From CAWGET01 sp963821715 (lineage in GTDB: Bacteria > Bacteroidota > Ignavibacteria > Ignavibacteriales > Melioribacteraceae): a stretch of 64,000 nt of DNA. Location: assembly GCA_963821715.1 (NCBI GenBank), contig CAWGET010000010.1, positions 1-64,000 of the forward strand, read 5' to 3'. Below, piece by piece: positions 35,336 through 42,974 of the stretch. The translations under genes were made by a program, and so were the position numbers. A model generated the notes under the pieces. It had not been told where the DNA came from and did not search any database. It saw nothing but the letters and a program-made list of their open reading frames with translations. Positions within the stretch are counted from its first letter, which is position 1. Every line of letters starts with the position of its first letter.

Positions 35336-37108
35336 ATGTTCAAGAGCTTCAAAGATATTTTACTTTATGGTTTGATGATGTTGTTCCTTGCCTCTGCTCA
35401 GAATTTTGCTCAAATACAAAAAATGAAGATTATTGAAACAAGCGACGTTCATGGCGCTGTTTTTCCTTATGATTTCATTAATGCTAAAGATAAAAACAGA
35501 TCGCTTGCACAGGTTTATTCCTACGTTAAAGAAGAAAGAAAAAAAGATCAGGATGTAATTCTTCTCGATAACGGAGATATTCTACAGGGACAGCCGTTGG
35601 TTTACTATTATAATTTTATAAAAACTGATACGACTCATATAATTCCGCAGGTTATGAATTACATGGGATATGATGCCGGAACGATAGGAAATCACGATAT
35701 TGAAACCGGACACGAAGTTTACGACCGACTGACTAACGAATTTAATTTTCCATGGCTCGCCGCAAACGCAATCGATACAAAGAGCGGCGATCCGTATTTT
35801 AAACCGTATCAGATCATCGAGAAAGATGGAATTAAAATTGCGGTTCTCGGATTAATTACTCCGGCAATTCCTAAATGGCTCCCTCCGCAAATTTACGCCG
35901 GAATCGAATTTACCGATATGATTGAAGCAGCTAAAAAATGGACGGCGATTATTGAAGAAAAAGAAAAACCTGATTTAATGGTCGGACTTTTTCATGCCGG
36001 AGTTGATGAAACCTATAACAACGAGGAAGGAACTTTCTATTTAAATGAGAATGCTTCTAAGTTAGTCGCGCAAAATGTACCTGGCTTCGATATCATTTTC
36101 GTAGGACACGACCATGAGGGATGGGATACGACAATTACAAATACTGCCGGGGAAAAAGTTTTAGTTTTAGGTCCGCGCGGAAGCGCTGCGAACATTGCTG
36201 TTGCTGAAGCGGAATTTATTGAGAATGGGAATTCACAATTGGAATTAAAATCCGTAGACGGATATTTAGTTGAGACGGATACTTTAGCAGCCGACGAAAA
36301 ATTTCTTAAGAAATTTAAGAAAGATTTTGATAACACAGAAAATTTTGTTTCACGGCCATTGGGTTCTATCAGTTCCACAGTCTCTTCCAAAGACGCACTG
36401 TTTGGCAATTCGGCTTTTGTTGATTTAATTCACCAGATTCAATTGAGTATTTCGGGGGCAGATATTTCATTTGCCGCTCCCCTTACTTTTAATTCTTCGA
36501 TAGATTCGGGAAAAGTTTACGTCAGGGATATGTTCAATCTTTATAAATACGAAAATCTTCTTTATACAATGCTGCTTTCGGGGAAAGAGATAAAAGATTA
36601 TCTGGAATTTTCCTACGCAAATTGGTTTAATAGAATGCAGAGCGCGGATGATCATCTTCTTAATTTTGAAAAAGATTCTCTCGGAAATTTTATAAAGTCG
36701 GAGCGATCAGGATCATATCAGCTTGCATCGCGCTATTACAATTTCGACCAAGCCGAAGGAATTGATTATGTAGTTGATGTATCTAAACCCGCCGGTGAAA
36801 GAGTGGAGATAATTTCAATGTCGGATGGCGAAAAATTCGATCCAAAGAATGAATATAAAGTAGCGGTAAATTCCTACAGAGGAAACGGCGGAGGCCATCA
36901 TCTGACAGAAGGCGCTGGAATTGAGAGAGAAGAACTCCTGAATAGAATAATTAATTCAACTGAAAAGGATCTTAGATTTTATATGATGGAATGGTTTAAA
37001 GAAAACGGGGAAGTAAAAGTTGAAGAAACGAAAAACTGGAAAATAATTCCGAATGAATGGAGTGAAAAAGGAGAAGAGAGAGACAGAAAGATTTTATTTG
37101 GAGAATAG
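35336..37108 (+). CDS. 5'-nucleotidase / 2',3'-cyclic phosphodiesterase family metallophosphatase
   Basis: The 590-residue exported enzyme (signal peptide about 1-26, ending NFAQ) has the calcineurin-like motifs in order: ETSDVHGAVF (Asp/His), LLDNGDILQG (Asp), GNHDIE (Asn-His), LFHAGVD and GHDHEG (His pair). The C-terminal 5'-nucleotidase domain (about 340-560) includes GNSAFVDLIHQI, NLYKYENLLYTM and VNSYRGNGGGHHL. It is of the UshA/CpdB type: it dephosphorylates periplasmic nucleotides or cyclic nucleotides so the nucleoside can be taken up. It is followed by the cNMP-aspartase fusion after a 162-base gap. Confidence 0.92.
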   Translation: MFKSFKDILLYGLMMLFLASAQNFAQIQKMKIIETSDVHGAVFPYDFINAKDKNRSLAQVYSYVKEERKKDQDVILLDNGDILQGQPLVYYYNFIKTDTTHIIPQVMNYMGYDAGTIGNHDIETGHEVYDRLTNEFNFPWLAANAIDTKSGDPYFKPYQIIEKDGIKIAVLGLITPAIPKWLPPQIYAGIEFTDMIEAAKKWTAIIEEKEKPDLMVGLFHAGVDETYNNEEGTFYLNENASKLVAQNVPGFDIIFVGHDHEGWDTTITNTAGEKVLVLGPRGSAANIAVAEAEFIENGNSQLELKSVDGYLVETDTLAADEKFLKKFKKDFDNTENFVSRPLGSISSTVSSKDALFGNSAFVDLIHQIQLSISGADISFAAPLTFNSSIDSGKVYVRDMFNLYKYENLLYTMLLSGKEIKDYLEFSYANWFNRMQSADDHLLNFEKDSLGNFIKSERSGSYQLASRYYNFDQAEGIDYVVDVSKPAGERVEIISMSDGEKFDPKNEYKVAVNSYRGNGGGHHLTEGAGIEREELLNRIINSTEKDLRFYMMEWFKENGEVKVEETKNWKIIPNEWSEKGEERDRKILFGE

Positions 37109-37270
37109 ATTTGACTCAAGCCGAAATTCGAGGACCTAATTTTTTTATTGATGAATTGAAATTTAATTCTGAGGAAACAAAAGAAATATGCTTTTGCATA
37201 TTAATAAATTGACGGTTTATGTCTTACCGCCACTAAAATTTTTTATTGAATATTTTTTACGGGAACAGAA

Positions 37271-39144
37271 ATGAATAAAGAATCGATTAAAAAATTCGTT
37301 AAAGAGATTGAACTCTTCAGAGATCTGAATGGACAAGAACTCGATCTATTAACTTCCATCATCGAAAAAAAAGAATTTAAAAAGGAGCGGCATTATTTGC
37401 AGAAAATAATCCACGTAAAAATCTGTATATAATTTATGACGGTGAAATTGAACTCTTCAAAAAAACTCCCTTGGGTGAAGAAAAAAAATTAAGCTATTTC
37501 AGTAAGTACGATTTCCTCGGCGAAGGCTCTTTGATGGACGACTCACCGCATTCTACTTCAGCGAGAGCCGCTTCTAAAACTACTGCGCTAATACTAAACC
37601 GGGATAAGTTCACCAAATTGTTTGAAGAAAATAGCGCTGTTGCGGTTAAAATTTTATCAAGAATCGCTCGCGTTATTTCACGTAGAATGCGCTCCACTAC
37701 ATCACGGGTAATAAATCTTGCTACTCAGTATCAATCCGGAAGAACGCGTCTTGAGCACGATCTGCTTGGCGAAAGAGAAGTGCCGCATGAATTTTATTAC
37801 GGCGTACAGACACTTCGCGCGTTGGAAAATTTTAATATAAGCGGCGTTCCTCTTTCATCTTATCCGCTGCTCATCGAAGCGCTTGCTATGGTAAAACTCT
37901 CGGCAGCAAAGGCTAATCTCGAATTAAATTTATTATCGAATGAGACAGCCGACGCAATTTCCGGAGCTTGCGAAGATCTTCTTCGCGGAAAATATCATAG
38001 TCATTTTGTTGTTGATATGATACAGGGAGGCGCCGGAACATCGACAAATATGAACGCCAACGAAGTGATTGCAAACCGTGCGCTCGAACTGCTTGGAAAG
38101 CAAAAGGGTGAATACGAATTTTGTCATCCGAATAATCACGTCAATCTTTCACAGTCAACCAATGATGCTTACCCGACTGCGGTTAAGATTGCAATAATCA
38201 ACAGCAACAAAAAACTGCTCCAAGTTCTGAAGATTTTAATTGAATCATTTAGAAAAAAATCCAAAGAATTTAAAAATGTTTTAAAGATGGGAAGAACACA
38301 GCTTCAGGATGCAGTGCCGATGACCCTTGGACAGGAATTTGAAGCTTATGCCGTTACGTTGGAAGAAGAAATACAGAGGCTTAATCAAAACGTAAACCTT
38401 TTTCTTGAAGTAAATATGGGAGCTACGGCTATAGGAACGGGTATAAACGCCGACCCCGGATACAGCGGAAAAGTTATAAAACATCTAAAAACAGTTACCG
38501 GGCTCGAAATAAAACTCGCAAAAAATTTAGTCGAAGCAACTCAGGATACCGGAGCTTTCGTAATGTATTCTTCGGCTCTAAAAAGACTCGCTGTTAAGTT
38601 ATCAAAGATATCAAACGATCTTCGTCTTTTATCGTCGGGACCGAGAACAGGAATAAATGAAATAAATTTACCGCCGATGCAGCCCGGTTCATCTATAATG
38701 CCTGGAAAGGTTAACCCGGTTATTCCGGAAGTAGTTAACCAAATCGCATTCAAAGTTATCGGGAACGATTTGACGGTTACGCTCGCCGCGGAAGCTGGAC
38801 AGCTTGAATTGAACGTAATGGAACCGGTAATTGTCCAGAGCATATTTGAATCGATCGAAATGCTGAAGAACGGAATGGAAACTTTGAAGTACAGATGCAT
38901 AGACGGAATTACCGCCAACAAGGAACGATGCGGCGAATTGGTTAAGAACAGCATCGGATTAATAACGGCTCTCAATCCCGTTCTTGGTTATGAACAATCG
39001 ACAAAGCTTGCGAAAGAAGCGCTTGAAACAAACCGCGGTGTTTACGAGCTTGCACTCGAGAAAAAACTATTAACCGGAAAGCAGTTGGATGAAATTTTAA
39101 ATCCGGCTAATATGATTAAACCAACGAAGATCGGGATAAAATAA
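37271..39144 (+). CDS. aspA: Cyclic-nucleotide-binding domain fused to aspartate ammonia-lyase (frameshifted)
   Basis: The gene begins at ATG 37271 (MNKESIKKFVKEIELFRDLN...). Frame breaks at the A5 run before GGAGCGG (37378-37382); adding one A restores AALFAENNPRKNLYIIYDG. Residues about 1-140 form a cNMP-binding domain (GEIELFKKT, then the phosphate cassette FLGEGSLMDDSPHSTSARAA). The rest is a full aspartase/fumarase: GGAGTSTNMNANEVIANRA, HPNNHVNLSQSTNDAYPTA, GRTQLQDAVP and the fumarate-lyase signature GSSIMPGKVNPVIPE. Restored length is 624. It should convert aspartate to fumarate plus ammonia, perhaps gated by cAMP or c-di-NMP. The fusion is unusual; the frameshift is likely an error. 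A downstream start near 37471 would remove half of the sensor domain. Confidence 0.88.
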
Positions 39145-39180
39145 TATTAACCTAAGCCTAACTTAGTTAAAATTTAATTG

Positions 39181-39846
39181 TCAGATGAAAGTTGCTCTTT
39201 CATCTATATCTTTTTTCGCTATTTCCGGTACGGTCGCCTTTTCGGCGGGCAAACCTGCTACTAGAATTAAATATGGTTTCTCGTTTGACGGGCGTTTACA
39301 TATTTCATTTAAGAAATTCATCGGACTCGGTGTATGCGTCAGCGAAACGAGTCCGGCATTATGAAGCGCCGTGATTAAAAAACCCGCCGCAATTCCCACG
39401 GATTCTTTTGTATAATAATGTTTTTTAATTTTGCCGCCCGCCAGTTTATCAAATTTTCTTTCGAAGATGATGATAAGATAGGGAGCCCTTTCCAAAAACT
39501 CCTTATTCGCGTCAGTTCCCAAATGCGAAATGGCATCCAGCCATTCTTCCGGCGCCCGACCGGAATAAAATTCCCGCTCTTCAGCTTCCGCTTTTTTTCT
39601 GATTTCGCTTTTTACATTTTTATCATTGACAACTACAAAATGCCAGGGCTGCATATTTGCCCCGCTCGGTGCGCTGTTAGCGGCTTTTATACAGTCCTTA
39701 ATTACTTCCAATGAAATTTCCTTATCGGAAAAATCTCTTAAACTTCTTCGCTTTAAGATATCTTTTAAGAATTCTGCCGAACGCTGTTTCATCTCTCCGG
39801 GGCTGTAACCTGATTTTTTGTATGGAATTCTCTTTTCTTTCTTCAA
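39181..39846 (-). CDS. Nitroreductase family protein
   Basis: The 221-residue FMN-dependent oxidoreductase has the usual elements: KRRSLRDFSDKEIS (FMN phosphate), NSAPSGANMQPWHFVVVND, and GIAAGFLITALHNAGLVSLTHTP. The longer N- and C-terminal extensions and the EREFYSGRAPEEWLD segment resemble the iodotyrosine-deiodinase/BluB-like side of the family. It is probably a homodimer. Substrate is unknown. It converges on the aspartase fusion and is divergent from the T9SS glycosidase, standing alone. Confidence 0.87.
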   Translation of the reverse strand: MKKEKRIPYKKSGYSPGEMKQRSAEFLKDILKRRSLRDFSDKEISLEVIKDCIKAANSAPSGANMQPWHFVVVNDKNVKSEIRKKAEAEEREFYSGRAPEEWLDAISHLGTDANKEFLERAPYLIIIFERKFDKLAGGKIKKHYYTKESVGIAAGFLITALHNAGLVSLTHTPSPMNFLNEICKRPSNEKPYLILVAGLPAEKATVPEIAKKDIDERATFI

Positions 39847-39948
39847 AGCGATCCTGGTTAAATTTATTTATAATACTAAAGTTATTGAAGTTCATTCATT
39901 AAATAAACATTTTGGGAATACATAATTATCAAAAGGGAGAAAACAGAG

Positions 39949-42375
39949 ATGAGAAAAGCTCTACTATTATTATTCATTATAATCGGAACATTTAGGGCGG
40001 AAGCGCAATACAATTTTGATACGCTTGCAGTTAGGCAAATTAGCGATAACATTACACACTACTGGATAAAGGAATATTCCGTCCCCTGGAATTTAAATGT
40101 TATAAAGATTGATCTGGAAGACCCGGATTATTTAATAGAAACGGTCAAAGCCAACAATCTGCTTTCCGGATACGAAACTACAAGCTCGATGGCAGCAAGA
40201 AACAGCTATGACAACCATTATGTTGTTGGCGCTGTAAACGGTGATTTTTATGCCGGCGGCGGAATACCGACAAATGCGCAAATCATTCAGGGAGAAATTC
40301 TCCGCGAACCGATCAACAGAGAAGTTCTCGGGTTTGATATTTATAATAATCCGATGTTGGATATCGTAAATTTTAGCGGAGAACTTATAACAGATGAATC
40401 AGTCACGATCCATGGTGTAAACAGGACGAGAAACGCCGATGAAATAATTCTATATAACGATTTTTACGGTGCAACGACTGAAACAAACCAGTTCGGCTCC
40501 GAAGTTTTAATTAACGCGATAACTCCCTGGATTGTTAACGATACTGTAATCGCTGTCGTTGAGAGAAAAAACGAGTCCGCCGGTGATACGCAAATCGATG
40601 AAGGCAAAGCGGTTTTATCGGGTCACGGGAGTTCTATAGCTTATATAAATAATCTTGAGGTCGGCGATACGGTTAAGCTGGTTTTGGAGCTTCGACCCGG
40701 ACTCGATAAACTAAAAGAATTGGTTGGAGGACGTTCAAAATTTGTAAATAACGGAGAAAATAGAGGCGATTGGCCCGAAAGACATCCGAGAACCGCTGCA
40801 GGGTTTTCAGCTGACAGCACTACGCTTTATCTTGTAGTAGTTGACGGACGACAGTTTGAATTAAGCAGAGGAATGACCTTAACTGAACTCGCTGATTTTA
40901 TGATAGAAATCGGCGTGCATAACGCGGTAAATTTGGATGGCGGTGGTTCATCAACTATGGTAGTTGCAGACGAGCTTGTAAACTCTCCTGCTGACGGAAG
41001 TGAAAGACCTGTTGCAAATTCTCTCACTTTCATTAACACTTTACCGAAAGGAGAATTAAATTCTATTCAAGTTATGCCGCAGAAATTCAGATTGTTTAGA
41101 GGAGAATCTTTCAGTTTTGATGTTTCCGGCTGGGATGAAAACTTCTATCGATCTCCAATCAAAAATGAAGAATTAAAATATTCGTTAAGCCATAATTTTG
41201 GAACAATTGATTCGAGCGGTAGATTTAAGGCAGGTATGGATGCTGACACCGGGCTTGTATTTATTGATTATAACGGGATGACAGACACTGCGGAAGTGAT
41301 AGTTAAATCGGTTGCCCGAATAAATATTTCGCCTTCAACCGCTCTTGCAGATACTTTCAGTGCTGTGGAATTTGACGTTGCCGGCTATGACTTCGATAAT
41401 GTTAAACATGATGTTGCCTTGAGTGAATATTCTTGGATTTTAAGCGATGAATCAGTTGGGGAAATAAGTGAAGAAGGAATTTTTAAGGCTTCTAAGGAAG
41501 GAAGTGTAGATGTTATTGTCTCCTTCGGTGACGCTAAGGATACTGCCAGAATTACGGTTGAAATTAATGAAGGCGAAAAAATTCTTGACCCGATGGAAAA
41601 TTTATCCGGTTGGAATTTAATCGAAGAAAACTTAGATACTGTTTCCTCAATAGCTATAGATACTGAATCTTATTCACAGGGATCAGGATCTTTAGTGTTG
41701 GATTATCAATTTACTTACAATAACACTACTCCGCCAGTTGCGATTTTAGAAACCGATATTCCGGTTCAAGGAGTTCCGGCTTCGTTAACGGCTGATATTC
41801 TCAGCGACGGAGAAAATCATCATGTTACTTATTTGATTAGCGACGCCGACGGCGAATTGTTTAACGTTACTACAAATCAATATTCAAATGAATCAGCTTA
41901 TTTTGATACTGTTAGAGCGGCGATGACGAGATCGACCGCTGTAAGCCCTCCATCGTATTTGAATTACCCTGTTACTATTAAAGAAATTCAGATAAAATTA
42001 GGTTCGGCAAAAGTAAACGGAGAAACTTATTCCGGCTCGATTAACATTGACAATTTTCGAATTGAATATCCTCTGAATGTGACTTCAGTCGATGAAAGTG
42101 AAACTTCGCTTTCCGGTTTTTCTTTGAAGCCTAATTATCCGAATCCATTCAATCCTTCAACAACAATTGAGTTTAACATCGACGAAACAGCTTATGTAAC
42201 TTTGAAAGTTTACGATGCGCTTGGAAGAGAAGTCGAGACTTTAATTTCGGATGAATTATCGGCAGGAATACATAACTTACAATGGAATGCAGGCTCTTAC
42301 GCGAGCGGAATTTACTTCTATCAAATTTCCAAAAACGGAATTCGCTTGACCCGCAAAATGATGCTGCTGAAATAA
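39949..42375 (+). CDS. Phosphodiester glycosidase (NAGPA family) exported by T9SS
   Basis: The 808-residue protein has a signal peptide (MRKALLLLFIIIGTFRAEAQ). The phosphodiester glycosidase domain covers about 30-365: GAVNGDFYAGGGIPTNAQI, GHGSSIAYI, HPRTAAGFSAD, LVVVDGRQFELSRGMTL and the glycine-rich NLDGGGSSTMVV. Two Ig/BIG2-like beta domains follow (about 370-545), then a jelly-roll-type region, and a T9SS type A sorting tail (NYPNPFNPSTTIEFNI, LGREVETLI, SGIYFYQISK, KMMLLK). The family removes phosphate-linked GlcNAc or related groups from glycans. The predicted place is the cell surface or medium. GGGAG precedes the ATG. Its C-terminus overlaps the apparent tail of the opposite nitroreductase only if that gene's frameshift is ignored. 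Confidence 0.87.
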   Translation: MRKALLLLFIIIGTFRAEAQYNFDTLAVRQISDNITHYWIKEYSVPWNLNVIKIDLEDPDYLIETVKANNLLSGYETTSSMAARNSYDNHYVVGAVNGDFYAGGGIPTNAQIIQGEILREPINREVLGFDIYNNPMLDIVNFSGELITDESVTIHGVNRTRNADEIILYNDFYGATTETNQFGSEVLINAITPWIVNDTVIAVVERKNESAGDTQIDEGKAVLSGHGSSIAYINNLEVGDTVKLVLELRPGLDKLKELVGGRSKFVNNGENRGDWPERHPRTAAGFSADSTTLYLVVVDGRQFELSRGMTLTELADFMIEIGVHNAVNLDGGGSSTMVVADELVNSPADGSERPVANSLTFINTLPKGELNSIQVMPQKFRLFRGESFSFDVSGWDENFYRSPIKNEELKYSLSHNFGTIDSSGRFKAGMDADTGLVFIDYNGMTDTAEVIVKSVARINISPSTALADTFSAVEFDVAGYDFDNVKHDVALSEYSWILSDESVGEISEEGIFKASKEGSVDVIVSFGDAKDTARITVEINEGEKILDPMENLSGWNLIEENLDTVSSIAIDTESYSQGSGSLVLDYQFTYNNTTPPVAILETDIPVQGVPASLTADILSDGENHHVTYLISDADGELFNVTTNQYSNESAYFDTVRAAMTRSTAVSPPSYLNYPVTIKEIQIKLGSAKVNGETYSGSINIDNFRIEYPLNVTSVDESETSLSGFSLKPNYPNPFNPSTTIEFNIDETAYVTLKVYDALGREVETLISDELSAGIHNLQWNAGSYASGIYFYQISKNGIRLTRKMMLLK

Positions 42376-42396
42376 TTCTTTTCTTTGTTTGGTTTT

Positions 42397-42424
42397 ATCT
42401 GCCGAAGTGATTTCTTCGGCAGAT
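42397..42424. terminator. Bidirectional hairpin between convergent genes
   Basis: The perfect 11-bp arms ATCTGCCGAAG / CTTCGGCAGAT with a six-base loop lie just after the T9SS glycosidase stop and just after the restored nitroreductase stop. Neither side has a long T run, so it is a probable but weak terminator for both. Confidence 0.55.
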
Positions 42425-42465
42425 AGACCGGCAAAAAACTTAGCTGTTTCCAGCGGTTAATCTTC

Positions 42466-42974
42466 TTACCACCCGTTAAAATGAATTCTCGATTCCTTAA
42501 ATCTTTCTGTTTTCTTTTTTCTTCCCCCGGATAACCAACTGCAAGTAACGAAACGGGAACTATATTTTCCGGCAGTGCAAAATATTTTATCACATTTTCC
42601 ATTCGTTCCTCCCGCGGATAAATACCGAGCCAGCAAGCGCCAAGCCCAAGGGAATGCGCCGCAATCAAAATATTTTCCGTAGCAGCTGAACAATCCTCAA
42701 TTAAATATCCTATTGTGTTTTCTTTTTCAGTATCGCCGCAAACCAATATTGCCAACGGAGCCCTTTCCAAAATATCGCCGTATGGATGAAGCCGGGAGAC
42801 TTCCTCCATTATTCTCTCATCGTTGAGTATAATAAAATGCCACGGCTGGTAATTTCTGGCGGAAGGCGCGTGCATTGCGGCTTTAATCAATTTTAAAATA
42901 AGGTCTTTTTCAATCTTCTGCTTTTTATAGTATCTTATACTTTTTCGTGTTATCAGACTTTCGTACGCTTCCAT
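42466..42974 (-). CDS. Nitroreductase family protein (frameshifted near C-terminus)
   Basis: The N-terminal 150 residues are a normal nitroreductase (ITRKSIRYYKKQKIEKDLI, SARNYQPWHFIILND, ACWLGIYPREERMENVIKYF, PVSLLAVGYPGEEK). As written, the frame then runs on as unrelated sequence to 42321, overlapping the opposite gene. In the adjacent frame the expected family ending appears exactly (KTERFKESRIHFNGW, stop at 42466). The switch is at a six-base run (42515-42520; six A on the coding strand where seven are needed). I therefore place the end at 42466, about 169 residues, the usual size. Its ATG overlaps the stop of the histidine kinase gene (TAATG), so the two are coupled. Confidence 0.85.

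Noticed and set aside
37370..37390. Programmed -1 frameshifting in the cNMP-aspartase gene
   Set aside because: The site TTT AAA AAG could allow a -1 slip, but it lacks the full A AAA AAG heptamer, shows no obvious downstream structure, and similar breaks occur in unrelated neighbours. An error is the simpler reading.
42321..42465. C-terminal extension of the nitroreductase overlapping the T9SS glycosidase
   Set aside because: The family ending is in the neighbouring frame; the extension is a frameshift product.
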